Shown here piece by piece: positions 30,622 through 39,922 of a stretch of 64,000 bases of DNA. The position numbers were made by a program, and so were the translations under genes. The DNA comes from Pseudomonas azerbaijanoccidentalis (GTDB lineage Bacteria; Pseudomonadota; Gammaproteobacteria; Pseudomonadales; Pseudomonadaceae). The number at the start of each line of letters is the position of its first letter. Within the stretch, counting starts at the first letter, position 1. The DNA lies in contig NZ_JAHSTU010000002.1 of NCBI RefSeq assembly GCF_019145495.1, forward strand, positions 806,001 to 870,000. The letters are read 5' to 3'. The notes under the pieces were generated by a model. The model was given only the letters and a program-made list of their open reading frames with translations, had not been told where the DNA came from and did not search any database.

Positions 30622-31872
30622 CTACCAAAGGGCCAGGGTGTAGCCGAGGATGAGGCGGTTTTCGTTGGTGTCGTTGTAGTAGTTGCCGTTGTTCTGCGCG
30701 TTGCGCCAGCGCACCGACACACCTTTCAGCGGCCCGCCCTGCACGGCGTAGGAGATGTCGAGATCGCGTTCCCACTCACGGCCCTCGCCAGCGAAGCCGA
30801 TGATTTCGGCTTGGTCGCCTTTGGCGTAGCGCGTGGAGAACAGCAGACCCGGCACACCGAGTGCGGCGAAGTCGTAGTCATAGCGCGCATGCCAGGCACG
30901 CTCATTGGTTTGCGAGAAGTTGCCCAATTGATACTCGGTGAAGAGGTACGTGACCGCGCCGTCGACATAGGTAAACGGCGTGCTGCCCATCTGCTTCTGA
31001 TAACCGCCGCCGATGCTGTGCCCGTTCCAGTTCCAGGTCAGGCGTGTGCTCAGGGCTCGGTTGTCGACCTTGCCGGCCAGACCGGAACCATCCTTGTCGG
31101 CATCGAAGTAACGCACGTCGGTTTTCACCGTCCCGGCACCGAGGGCAAAGCTGTTTTTCAGGCCGACATACTGTTGGCCATAGAGGTTTTCCAGTTGAGC
31201 GTAGTGGTAGCTCACGACGGTGTTCGGGGTGAGCTTGTAGTCACCGCCCGCGTAGCGGAACTGGTCGCTGGTGGCGCTTTTGTAAGCCTTGTTCTGCGCC
31301 GTCAGACGCATGTCTTCGTAGTCGGTCGAGTCCCGCTCCTTGAACTGATCGAGCTGGCCGAGGCTGACTGTCAGGTCCTTGATGTCGCTGGAAATGAGCT
31401 GAGCACCGTTGAACGATTGCGGGAACAGGCGACTGGTGTTGGGTTGCAGAGTAGGCAGGTTCGGCACCAGATAACCCAGGCGCAATTCGCTCTTGGCCAG
31501 ACGCGCCTTGCCGGTCACGCCGAGCTTGGAATAGTCATCGTAGGCACGTTTGTCGCTGCCGCGATTCAGCAAGCCTGTACCGGAACGATCAGGACTGGAG
31601 TCGAGCTTGATCCCCAGCATGCCGACAGTGTCCACACCAAAACCCACGACGCCCTCGGTAAACCCGGACTTCACATCGAGGGTAAAACCTTGCGCCCACT
31701 CTTCACGCTTGGACTGGGTGGACTCTTCGCGATAGTCACGATTGAAGTAGTAGTTCTTCATGTCCAGCGTTGCACTGCTGTCCTTGAAGAAATCAGCCTG
31801 GGCCATGCCCGGGATGCAGCCGGTACCGACGACGCTCAAGCCGGTCATTAATTGAGTCAGGGATTTTTTCAT
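30622..31872 (-). CDS. OprD family outer membrane porin
   Basis: This substrate-selective porin has 416 residues. The signal peptide ends PGMAQA (residue 26) before DFFKDSSATLDMKNYYFNRDY, the characteristic OprD N-terminus. The rest is alternating beta strands, closing with LILGYTLALW with a terminal aromatic as in outer membrane barrels. OprD members take up basic amino acids, peptides or aromatic acids. Lying between an ABC dipeptide-type importer and ornithine catabolic genes, it likely passes a cationic amino acid derivative (inference). Confidence 0.93.
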   Translation of the reverse strand: MKKSLTQLMTGLSVVGTGCIPGMAQADFFKDSSATLDMKNYYFNRDYREESTQSKREEWAQGFTLDVKSGFTEGVVGFGVDTVGMLGIKLDSSPDRSGTGLLNRGSDKRAYDDYSKLGVTGKARLAKSELRLGYLVPNLPTLQPNTSRLFPQSFNGAQLISSDIKDLTVSLGQLDQFKERDSTDYEDMRLTAQNKAYKSATSDQFRYAGGDYKLTPNTVVSYHYAQLENLYGQQYVGLKNSFALGAGTVKTDVRYFDADKDGSGLAGKVDNRALSTRLTWNWNGHSIGGGYQKQMGSTPFTYVDGAVTYLFTEYQLGNFSQTNERAWHARYDYDFAALGVPGLLFSTRYAKGDQAEIIGFAGEGREWERDLDISYAVQGGPLKGVSVRWRNAQNNGNYYNDTNENRLILGYTLALW

Positions 31873-31942
31873 GTTGTTAGCTCCTGGCAGATCAATGGTT
31901 GAGGGAGTGTTTTTGTTGTTTTTCAGGCATGGCTTCGCCGTT

Positions 31943-31965
31943 CGCGCAAATCATTGATTTGCGCG
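31943..31965. repeat. Perfect hairpin between the ABC ATPase and porin genes
   Basis: CGCGCAAATC-att-GATTTGCGCG. It has no T run on the minus strand, lies 33 bp before the ATPase stop codon's far side, and probably works as a processing or partial termination element. Confidence 0.45.
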
Positions 31966-31997
31966 TCGGTGTCGCGTTTGCCTGGTTAGATCACGAC

Positions 31998-33641
31998 TTA
32001 AAGCACTGCGGGGACGGGGCTGGGTCGTATGCGATAACCGCCGCCTTCAAGTTTTTCCAGAGGGCTGGCCGCGGCCAGCAGTTTTCGCGTGTAAGGGTGT
32101 TGCGGGCGATCGAAGATCTCATCGCGCGCGCCCATCTCGACCACTTTGCCCTGACTCATCACCGCGACCCGATGGGCAATGCGCTCGACCGCCGCCAGGT
32201 CGTGGGAGATGAACAGACAGGCAAAGCCGTACTGCGCCTGTAGCCGCTCGAACAGCTCGAGAATCTGTTTCTGGATGGTCATGTCCAGCGCCGAAATCGG
32301 TTCGTCAGCGATCACCAATCGAGGGTGCCGCACTAACGCACGCCCAATCGCGACGCGCTGGCGCTGACCACCCGAAAGCTGATGCGGGAAACGGTCGACG
32401 AAGTGATCGGCCAGACCGACATCGATCAAGGTTTTGCGTACGCGTTCACGCCGTTGTTCCGCGTTGAGGCTGTGCTCGTGACGCAGAGGCTCGGCGAGGA
32501 TTTCGCCGATTTTCATCCGTGGATCGAGGGAGGAAAACGGATCCTGGAAAATCATCTGGCATTGCAGGCGATGTTCGCGGTTGCCCTTCTTGAGGATATC
32601 GACCCCTTCAAAACGAATGGCCCCTTCACACGGATTGACCAACCCGACCACCGCACGGCCGAGGGTGGTCTTGCCCGAACCGCTGCCACCCACCAGCGCC
32701 AGGGTTTCACCCGGTGCGATGGTCAGGCTGGCCGAATGCACGACTCGCTTGTATTGGCTGCGCCCCCAAAAACTGCGCGGCCCCGGATGCTCGATGCAGA
32801 CACCCTCCACTTCCAGCAACGGGCGCTCGCTCGGTGGCAGCGGCACCAGATCACCGCGCCGGGGCAAGGCCTCCAGCAACTGACGGGTGTACTCAGCCTG
32901 CGGCGCCAGCAGGATGCGTTCGATGTTGCCCTGCTCCACGGCGCGACCGTCGCGCATGACCACCACTTTGTGGGCGTAGCGCGCCACCAGCGACAGGTCG
33001 TGACTGATGAACAGGATCGCGGTATTTTCCTCACGAGTGAGCTCGAGCATCAGCTTGAGCACGTCCAGTTGCGCCAGACAGTCGAGCGCGGTGGTCGGTT
33101 CGTCGGCGATCAACAGCGCCGGTCGCAGCAACATCACCGAGGCCAGCATGATGCGTTGGCGCATCCCGCCGGAGAACTCGTGGGGATAAGCCGCGAGACA
33201 ACGCTCGGCGTCGGCGATGCCGATGTGGCCAAGCATCTTCAGGCTGCGCTCACGGATTTCCTCTTCGCTCAGGTCGGTGTGCAGGCGCAAACCTTCAGCC
33301 ATTTGCTGGCCGATGGTCAGCGACGGGTTCAGCGAAACCATCGGTTCCTGGAACACCATGCCGATCTTCGCACCGCGGATCTGGCGCAGCGCCTCCGGCG
33401 TCAAAGCATTGAGGTCCAGCCCCTGAAAACGTACCGCGCCACCACACTGCTCCAGCGGTGGCGGCAGCAGGCCGATCGCCGCGCGCGCCGCCATGGTCTT
33501 GCCGCTGCCGGACTCGCCCACCAGCGCAACGATTTCACCAGGGGCGATCGTGAAGCTCAGATCGTCCACGGCCAACGAGCCTTCCGGGCCGACCCGAATC
33601 TTCAGGTTTTCCACGGCCAACAAAATATCGGATGCCGCCAT
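31998..33641 (-). CDS. Dipeptide/oligopeptide ABC transporter, fused double ATPase
   Basis: The 547-residue protein joins two complete ATPases equivalent to DppD and DppF. The first half has Walker A GESGSGKT (42-49), signature FSGGM (156-160) and Walker B ALLIADEP. The second has Walker A GGSGSGKT (318-325), signature LSGGQ (422-426) and LVIADEP. The first signature is FSGGM instead of LSGGQ, normal for DppD-type subunits. The C-terminal oligopeptide-transporter motif HPYTRKLLAA is present once. It forms one operon with the permease and binding-protein genes, starting 2 bp after dppC-type stop. Confidence 0.94.
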   Translation of the reverse strand: MAASDILLAVENLKIRVGPEGSLAVDDLSFTIAPGEIVALVGESGSGKTMAARAAIGLLPPPLEQCGGAVRFQGLDLNALTPEALRQIRGAKIGMVFQEPMVSLNPSLTIGQQMAEGLRLHTDLSEEEIRERSLKMLGHIGIADAERCLAAYPHEFSGGMRQRIMLASVMLLRPALLIADEPTTALDCLAQLDVLKLMLELTREENTAILFISHDLSLVARYAHKVVVMRDGRAVEQGNIERILLAPQAEYTRQLLEALPRRGDLVPLPPSERPLLEVEGVCIEHPGPRSFWGRSQYKRVVHSASLTIAPGETLALVGGSGSGKTTLGRAVVGLVNPCEGAIRFEGVDILKKGNREHRLQCQMIFQDPFSSLDPRMKIGEILAEPLRHEHSLNAEQRRERVRKTLIDVGLADHFVDRFPHQLSGGQRQRVAIGRALVRHPRLVIADEPISALDMTIQKQILELFERLQAQYGFACLFISHDLAAVERIAHRVAVMSQGKVVEMGARDEIFDRPQHPYTRKLLAAASPLEKLEGGGYRIRPSPVPAVL

Positions 33642-33643
33642 GA

Positions 33644-34528
33644 TCACTTCCTCATCCGCGGGTCGAGGCGATCGCGCAGGGCATCGCCGGAAAGGTTGAA
33701 GGCCAGCAACGACAGGGCAATCAGAACGCCGGGAAACAACCCGAGCCAACTGGCGGTGGCGATGTAAGGACGGCTCGCCGCGAGCATGTTGCCCCAGGTG
33801 GCGGCCGGTGGCGGGACACCGAGGCCGAGGAAGCTCAGGGAGCTTTCAGCGAGGATGGCCCAGCCGAACATGCTGGTGGCCAACACGCAGATCGGCGCCA
33901 CGCAGTTGGGTGCGATGTGACGCAGCATGGTGTACAGCTCCGAGTTGCCGATCACGCGGGACGCCTCGACGAATTCTTTCTCACGCAACGACAACACCGT
34001 GCCGCGCACCACGCGCACCACCGACGGCGTATAGGCCAGGCTCAGCGCGAGGACAATGCCGTACAGGCTCGGGCCGATGATCGCCATCAAGCCAAGCGCC
34101 AGCAGGATGCCGGGGAATGCCAGCAAGGCGTCGTTGATCATCATCAGGATACGATCGACCCAACCGCGCATGAATCCCGCGAGCAACCCGAGGAAAGTAC
34201 CGGCGATGACGGCCAGACTGACCGTCAGCCAACTGATCCAGAGACTGGTGTGCGCACCGATCATCAGGCGGCTGAGCACGTCGCGTCCGTATTCGTCAGT
34301 TCCCAACAAGTGCTGGAGCGAGGGCGCTTGCAAACGTGCCATCAGGTTCAGCACCAGGGGATCGGACGGCGTCCAGACCAGGCCCAGCAGCGCCATGATC
34401 AGCAACAGAATGAGCAACCCACCACCGATCATGCCGTTCAACGGCAACCGGCCCCGCGCACGCCGACGCGGTGTAGCGACCGGCGGAACGGGAACGGTAT
34501 AGGGAGGAGTAGAGACGGGCTTGTTCAT
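33644..34528 (-). CDS. Peptide-type ABC transporter permease (DppC/OppC-like)
   Basis: The 294-residue inner-membrane permease has a proline-rich cytoplasmic N-terminus (PPYTVPVPPVATPRRRARG), one N-terminal TM, then the LGTDEYGRDVLSRLMIGAHTSL motif before the core TMs. The EAA-type loop is EFVEASRVIGNSELYTMLRHIAPN. It overlaps the partner permease by four bases (ATGA at 34525-34528), which fixes the start. Confidence 0.93.
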   Translation of the reverse strand: MNKPVSTPPYTVPVPPVATPRRRARGRLPLNGMIGGGLLILLLIMALLGLVWTPSDPLVLNLMARLQAPSLQHLLGTDEYGRDVLSRLMIGAHTSLWISWLTVSLAVIAGTFLGLLAGFMRGWVDRILMMINDALLAFPGILLALGLMAIIGPSLYGIVLALSLAYTPSVVRVVRGTVLSLREKEFVEASRVIGNSELYTMLRHIAPNCVAPICVLATSMFGWAILAESSLSFLGLGVPPPAATWGNMLAASRPYIATASWLGLFPGVLIALSLLAFNLSGDALRDRLDPRMRK

Positions 34529-35466
34529 AGCTTGACCCTTGGATCGAAGAGCGGATAAAGAAGATCGACCAGCAAGTTGACGAGCACGTAGACGAAGGTC
34601 ACCAGCAACAGGCAGCCCTGCAACACCGGGTAGTCCCGCGCATAAATCGAATCGACCATCAGGCGACCGAGGCCCGGCAAGGTGAACACGGTTTCCAGCA
34701 CCGCAATGCCGCCGAGCAGGTTGCCGAGGATCAAACCGATCAACGTCAACGTGGGCGCAAACGCATTGCGCAGGGCGTGGCGCCACAACACCGCCCGCTC
34801 GGAAAGTCCCTTGGCCCGCGCATGGGTGATGTACTCCAGGCGCAGCACTTCGACGGCACTGGCGCGGGCCATGCGGGTGATGGCGCCAAGCTCGACCAGG
34901 GTCAGCGTGACAATCGGCAGGACGATATAGCTGAGCGCCTGCCACGGGTTATCGCCGAAGGCGACATAACCCACCACCGGCAACCAGCCCAACTTGATCC
35001 CGAAACCGTACAGCAGCAGAAGTCCCAACCAGAAGCTGGGGATCGACAGCAGCAAGGTCGCACCGGCGACCACACCGAAATCGAGGCCGCTGTTCTGTTT
35101 CCACGCCGACAACAAACCCAACGGCACGGCAATCAGCGCCGCCATCAGCACCGACACCAGCACGATGCTGGCGCTCACGCTGAAACGGTCGAGCAGCAGC
35201 GGCAAGACCGCCTGATTGGTGGTGATGGAGAAACCCAGGTCACCACTGAGCACCGCTTTGAGCCAGATCACGAATTGCATGACCATCGGCTGATCCAGGC
35301 CGAGTGCCTCGCGGGTGGCGGCCAGGCTCTGGGCGTCGGCCATATCGCCGAGCATCAGCAGCGCCGGATCACCCGGCACCATGCGGATGATGGCGAATAC
35401 CATCAGCGAGATGAGCAGCAACGTGGGCAGCGACATGGCCAGCCGCTGCAATATGAAACGCATCAT
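34525..35466 (-). CDS. Peptide-type ABC transporter permease (DppB/OppB-like)
   Basis: The 313-residue permease starts MMRFILQRLAMSLPTLLLIS. It shows the family PGDPALLMLG periplasmic motif near residue 35 and the cytoplasmic loop EYITHARAKGLSERAVLWRHALRNA. GGGAGA precedes the first of two tandem ATGs. It starts 2 bp after the binding-protein stop codon and pairs with the following permease. Confidence 0.93.
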   Translation of the reverse strand: MMRFILQRLAMSLPTLLLISLMVFAIIRMVPGDPALLMLGDMADAQSLAATREALGLDQPMVMQFVIWLKAVLSGDLGFSITTNQAVLPLLLDRFSVSASIVLVSVLMAALIAVPLGLLSAWKQNSGLDFGVVAGATLLLSIPSFWLGLLLLYGFGIKLGWLPVVGYVAFGDNPWQALSYIVLPIVTLTLVELGAITRMARASAVEVLRLEYITHARAKGLSERAVLWRHALRNAFAPTLTLIGLILGNLLGGIAVLETVFTLPGLGRLMVDSIYARDYPVLQGCLLLVTFVYVLVNLLVDLLYPLFDPRVKL

Positions 35467-35468
35467 GT

Positions 35469-37025
35469 TCAGGGTCTCCCGGCTTGCAGATTGACGGTCC
35501 ACAGGCGCGGCTTGGACACCGGCCACGGACGCAGTCCCTGCACGTAATCACGGTGCGCCGAGATTGAGTTGCCGTTGTACATCACGATCAGCGGCACATC
35601 CTTGATCATCTGTTGATGCAGTTGATCGAACAGCGCCTGACGCTTGGCCGGATCGGATTCGCGCATGGCCTCGGCCAACCACTGCCGGGCCTGCGGGTTG
35701 TCCCAGACCTTGCGCGGCTCCTTGTCCTTGTCGCCGGTGACCGAGTCGAAACTCAGTGCCGGGTCCAGGCGCTCGGAGTAAGGGAACGCCATCATCTGGA
35801 AGTTACCGGTCTGATAACGCTCAAGCTGAGTCCCCCATTCCAGGGTTTCCAGCTCAAGGTTGATCCCGCTTTCCTTGGCCATGGCTTGGGCGAACACGCC
35901 CATGTCGAAGATCGAGGGATAGCGCTTGTTCACCAGCAGTTTGATCGGCTGGCCTTTGTAGCCGGCCTCGGCGAGCAGGCGACGGGCCTTCACCGGGTCA
36001 TAGCCATAACCTTTGTCCTCCACCGCCTGATGGTATTTGCTGCCCACTGCCACCATCGAAGCGTTGGCCTTGGAGCGGTTGTCGGTCAAAGCGGCGACGA
36101 TTTGCGAGGTGTCCAGCGAATAGGCAATTGCCTCGCGCAAACGCACATCTTTAAGAAGCGGGTCGCGGGTCTGGAACAGCAAGGCGCTGATCGACATGGT
36201 GCCGCTGGACGAAATCTTCACCCCGGACACCGCCGCCAACTCGTTGGCATCCAGCGGCGTGACATCGATCAACAGGTCGACGTTTTTCGACAACAGCGCA
36301 GCCTTGGCCGCCGCTGGATCGGGAATGACCATCAGTTTGATTCGATCGAGCTTCGTCGATTTGTTGCCGGTATAGCCATCGGGCCCGGCCTCTTCGCGCG
36401 GCGTGTAACCGGCGAAACGCAGCAGTTCGATCGACTGCGCCGGTTTCCACTCACCCAGCTTGAAAGGCCCGGTGCCGATCGGTGCTTTCCAGGCGTCGGC
36501 CACGACCGAGTCAGGGTGCACGATGCCACTGCCACCACATTCAGGCAGCGCCGTGCTCGCGAGAAAAAGACCGCTTGGCTTGTCGAGTGTGAACACCACG
36601 GTCAGCGGATCTGGGGCGGAGATATCAACCACTTTAGTGCCGCCGCTGCCATCAAACGCGCCGATGCAACGCCATTGGGTTTTCGGGTCCAGGTATCGGC
36701 GCCAGGTCCACAACACTTCTGCCGACGTCAGCGGCGCGCCGTTCTGAAACTTCACGCCTTCGCGCAGATGGAAGGTGTAGCGCAAGCCGTCTTCGGAGAC
36801 CTGCACATCTTTCGCCAGCAACGGCCCGACGCTGGCATCTTCGCGAAAGGCCACCAGGCCTTCGGTCAGATGCAGGATCACCGCATCGGAGTTGGTGTCA
36901 CGGTTAACACCCGGCTCGGTGCTGCGGATGTCTGCGTTCAAGGCCACGGTCAGCGTGCTATCTGCCCAAGCGTTGGCTGTCAGTACCGCAGAGAGGCCGC
37001 CGGCCAGAAGAAAAGCTTTGTTCAT
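35469..37025 (-). CDS. Peptide/opine-type ABC transporter substrate-binding protein
   Basis: The 518-residue family 5 extracellular solute-binding protein has signal peptide MNKAFLLAGGLSAVLTANAWA, with cleavage before DSTLTVAL. Conserved features are the ADVLWTWRRYLDP-like segment (SAEVLWTWRRY near 95-105), IGTGPFKL, and the C-terminal QALFDQLHQQMIKDVPLIVMYN. AAAGG precedes the ATG. It is the first gene of the minus-strand uptake operon and gives its specificity; the ligand is unknown. Confidence 0.92.
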   Translation of the reverse strand: MNKAFLLAGGLSAVLTANAWADSTLTVALNADIRSTEPGVNRDTNSDAVILHLTEGLVAFREDASVGPLLAKDVQVSEDGLRYTFHLREGVKFQNGAPLTSAEVLWTWRRYLDPKTQWRCIGAFDGSGGTKVVDISAPDPLTVVFTLDKPSGLFLASTALPECGGSGIVHPDSVVADAWKAPIGTGPFKLGEWKPAQSIELLRFAGYTPREEAGPDGYTGNKSTKLDRIKLMVIPDPAAAKAALLSKNVDLLIDVTPLDANELAAVSGVKISSSGTMSISALLFQTRDPLLKDVRLREAIAYSLDTSQIVAALTDNRSKANASMVAVGSKYHQAVEDKGYGYDPVKARRLLAEAGYKGQPIKLLVNKRYPSIFDMGVFAQAMAKESGINLELETLEWGTQLERYQTGNFQMMAFPYSERLDPALSFDSVTGDKDKEPRKVWDNPQARQWLAEAMRESDPAKRQALFDQLHQQMIKDVPLIVMYNGNSISAHRDYVQGLRPWPVSKPRLWTVNLQAGRP

Positions 37026-37444
37026 ATCAAGAACCTTTAACTGTCGGCCCGGACGTTGGCAGGACCTCAAGACAAAGGCGCGGCCGGGCACAGGGTGATT
37101 TTTCTTGTTTTAGCTCCTCCAGACACAGGTCCGGTGGTGGCTTTTTGTTTGCTGTGTTTTTGTTTTGAATTCGTTGATGGGGCGGATCTTAGGGGGACGG
37201 TGAGCGCGTTGAGAAGAACGTATCAGACGATCGTGTTCGGCATTTCCGGCCGCCCCACCACCCATTCATCGAGTTTGCGAATCAAGTGCCCGCCACACGG
37301 GGCTTTGCGGGGCCATACTGTGTTTTCGTGATTCACATTGACCGATCACGATCACTTCAATGGATAGGTTTTGAGGGCATCTGTTCGGATAAGCTTCGGT
37401 CAAATCGATCATCACCTGCCCACTTACCCCGAGGTTGTTGCCCC
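37026..37444. other. Divergent region between the ABC operon and a LysR gene
   Basis: The 419 bp hold no convincing gene. The part near 37100-37180 is T-rich on the plus strand. TTGACC at 37338-37343 could be a -35 for the LysR gene but lacks a clear -10. The 16-bp word shared with 30522-30537 lies at 37396-37411, about 35 bp before the LysR start. Confidence 0.5.
37396..37411. repeat. 16-bp word shared with 30522-30537 (upstream of LysR)
   Basis: Second copy of TCGGTCAAATCGATCA, 34 bp before the start of the LysR gene at 37445. A LysR regulator often binds just upstream of its own gene, so this is a candidate autoregulatory site. Confidence 0.35.
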
Positions 37445-38362
37445 ATGACGCTGGTTCACCTTCGTGCCTTTTGCTCGGTCGTCGAGAAAGGCAGTTTTCG
37501 TTCGGCGGCACGGCAATTGGGTGTTGCCCAGAGCACACTGACGCAATCGATCCAAAGCCTTGAAAAAGAGCTGGGGGTCATTCTCCTGGCTCGCTCCAAC
37601 CAGGGCATCAACCTGACCCCGGCCGGCAAAAGCTTCCTGACCCGGGCGCGTTCGATCACCATGGACTGCGATCGTGCGTTGCAGGACATCCAGCAATGGA
37701 AAGGCGAACCCGAGGGGCAGATCGCTTTGGGTGTCACCGCAGAACCGTTGGCCGAACTGCTGATGCCGGTCTTCAGCAGCTTCACCCGCAAGTTTCCCAA
37801 GGTGCAGGTTCACGTCGCCAGCGGCTCGACGAAAATGCTGATCGAGAAAATCCGCGACGGCCGCCTCGACTTCGTCATGTGCCCGTTGGCCCCGAACGTC
37901 ACCGATATCGACCTGACGATCGAACGACTCTACAGTTCGGATGCCAGCATCATTGCCCGCAAGGGACACCCCCAGGCGCAGGCCCGTTCGGTGCGCGAGT
38001 TGACTGACTGCCAGTGGATCAGCGTACGCCCGGCCGGCGTGGTGGGTGGTGCCGAGAACCGCTTGATCGAGTTGTTCAGGGCTGAAGGCCTGCCACCGCC
38101 GAAGATCGCCATTACCGCGGATTCGTTGCTGGAAATCCTGCACATCGTCTCCGAGTCGGATTACCTGACCATCGAACCGCGCATGCTGCCCGGCATGAAA
38201 CTGTTTTCGTCATCGCTGATCACCATCCCGATCCGCGAGCCGCTGGCCTCGCGCGACGTCTGCCTGATCAGCCGTCGAAGCTCGCCGTTCACCCAGGTCA
38301 CGCAGGAACTGACCAGCATGCTGATTTCCTATTCGCGCCTGGTCCATCGAGCCAAAGGCTGA
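37445..38362 (+). CDS. LysR family regulator (paralogue A)
   Basis: The 305-residue LysR protein has helix-turn-helix GSFRSAARQLGVAQSTLTQSIQSLE in residues about 16-40 and an effector domain with PEGQIALGV at 92-100. It is very similar along its full length to the LysR product at 47138-48055, roughly three quarters or more identical by eye. Near-invariant stretches include DCQWISVRPAGVVG and QVTQELTSMLISYSRL. It is divergent from the ABC operon and upstream of the serine hydrolase gene, so it could control either or both. Confidence 0.92.
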   Translation: MTLVHLRAFCSVVEKGSFRSAARQLGVAQSTLTQSIQSLEKELGVILLARSNQGINLTPAGKSFLTRARSITMDCDRALQDIQQWKGEPEGQIALGVTAEPLAELLMPVFSSFTRKFPKVQVHVASGSTKMLIEKIRDGRLDFVMCPLAPNVTDIDLTIERLYSSDASIIARKGHPQAQARSVRELTDCQWISVRPAGVVGGAENRLIELFRAEGLPPPKIAITADSLLEILHIVSESDYLTIEPRMLPGMKLFSSSLITIPIREPLASRDVCLISRRSSPFTQVTQELTSMLISYSRLVHRAKG

Positions 38363-38415
38363 CCCCGCGCTCGCCGCTCGTTCAACCCCGTACACCCCAC
38401 AAGAGATTTTTCTTC

Positions 38416-39888
38416 ATGCCTGCGCTGCCTTCGTCGTTGTCCGCCGCCCCACTCTCAACAGCCCATGACGGACTGCTCCGTGCGGCGGCCAGCGAAACCG
38501 GGATCGATCCTGATCGCATCGTCGCTTTTCTCGATGACGTCGATAACGCCGGGCTGGATCTGCACGGCATGATCCTGCACCGCCACGGCAAAGTCGTGGC
38601 TGAAGGCTGGAAGTGGCCTTACGCTTCAGAGCGCCCGCGAATCCTGCACTCGGTGGCGAAAAGTTTTACGGCGTGCGCCATTGGTTTGGCCGTCGATGAA
38701 GGCTTGCTGCGGCTCAGCGATACGGTCATCTCGTTCTTTCCGCAACACCTGCCGGCGCACATCGATCCGCGCTTGCCGAGCATGACGGTCGAGCACCTGC
38801 TGACGATGCGCACCGGCCATCAAGCCAACACGTCAGGATCGGTCTGGCGCGGCATCGACAGCAGCTGGATCACCGAGTTTTTCAAGATTCCACTGGTTCA
38901 CGAGCCTGGCGGACAGTACGTCTACACCAGTGCGGCCAGCTACATGCTGTCGGCTATCGTGACCCAGGTCACCGGCCAGACCATGCATGAGTATCTGCGC
39001 CCGCGCCTGTTCGAACCGCTGGGCATCACTGATGAACATTGGGCAATTGGCCCCGACGGGATCAACCCCGGCGGCAACGGTTTGACCGCCACGCCGGCGT
39101 CCATGCTCAAGTTGGGTATCCTCCATGCTCAAGACGGGATCTGGGAAGGCCAGCGCATTTTGTCCAGCGAGTGGGTGCAGGCCGCGACTCGCCCGCAAGG
39201 CGGACCCGACAGCAAGTACGGTTACCACTGGGCAATCAAGCCTCAGGGTGCCTACTGTGCCGTCGGCGTGTTCGTGCAAATGGCGATCGTTTTTCCGGCC
39301 TTCGGCGCGACGCTGGCACTGGTCGGCGCCATGAAGAACTCGGCACACATCATTCCGCACATCGAGCGGCATTTTCCGGCGGCGTTTCTCGACAGCACTG
39401 AACCGGCGGATGACGCGGACAAGCGTCTGCTGCAACGCCTCAGTGCCATGCGCGAGGTCCCGACGCTTGAATCCGCTACCACCGCGCCGTTCACCACGCC
39501 GGTCACCTTCGACTTCCAGGACAACGAGCTCGGCGTCACTCGACTCAGCTTTGCTTTTGAAGCAGACACGCTAACCATAGACCTGACCGACGGTACGGGC
39601 GCTCACCGTATCGTCAGCGGGTTGAATCGCTGGCATCAGGGCACCACCGACATGCCGGGCAGCGAATTGCATCATGGCTATACCTTCAAGGACGAAGCCG
39701 TGATTGCCGGTGCACGCTGGCTCGACCAGAGAACCCTGGAGATGCAGTGGATCTATGTCGCCAGTGCCTTCCGTGACACCATCCGCTGCACCTTTACAGA
39801 GGATGGCGTGACCTGGGAGCGCTCGGTCAACGTGAACAGTGGTGCACTGGCTCATCCAGCGCTACAGGGTCGCCGACGGAAAACCTGA
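38416..39888 (+). CDS. Beta-lactamase-fold serine hydrolase (class C/EstB type)
   Basis: The 490-residue enzyme has the penicillin-binding/beta-lactamase class C fold. The nucleophile motif SVAK is at 79-82 and the Tyr motif YTS at 170-172. No signal peptide is visible, so it is probably cytoplasmic. About 110 extra C-terminal residues form a beta-rich lipocalin-like domain (FDFQDNELGVTRLSFAFEA onward). Relatives include esterases, D-aminopeptidases and 6-aminohexanoate hydrolases. It lies 53 bp behind LysR paralogue A. An amidase or esterase acting on the imported compound is possible; the substrate is unknown. Confidence 0.85.
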   Translation: MPALPSSLSAAPLSTAHDGLLRAAASETGIDPDRIVAFLDDVDNAGLDLHGMILHRHGKVVAEGWKWPYASERPRILHSVAKSFTACAIGLAVDEGLLRLSDTVISFFPQHLPAHIDPRLPSMTVEHLLTMRTGHQANTSGSVWRGIDSSWITEFFKIPLVHEPGGQYVYTSAASYMLSAIVTQVTGQTMHEYLRPRLFEPLGITDEHWAIGPDGINPGGNGLTATPASMLKLGILHAQDGIWEGQRILSSEWVQAATRPQGGPDSKYGYHWAIKPQGAYCAVGVFVQMAIVFPAFGATLALVGAMKNSAHIIPHIERHFPAAFLDSTEPADDADKRLLQRLSAMREVPTLESATTAPFTTPVTFDFQDNELGVTRLSFAFEADTLTIDLTDGTGAHRIVSGLNRWHQGTTDMPGSELHHGYTFKDEAVIAGARWLDQRTLEMQWIYVASAFRDTIRCTFTEDGVTWERSVNVNSGALAHPALQGRRRKT

Positions 39889-39922
39889 GCCCCAGAGGCA
39901 CTTGATTTAAGGACTTCTCCCA

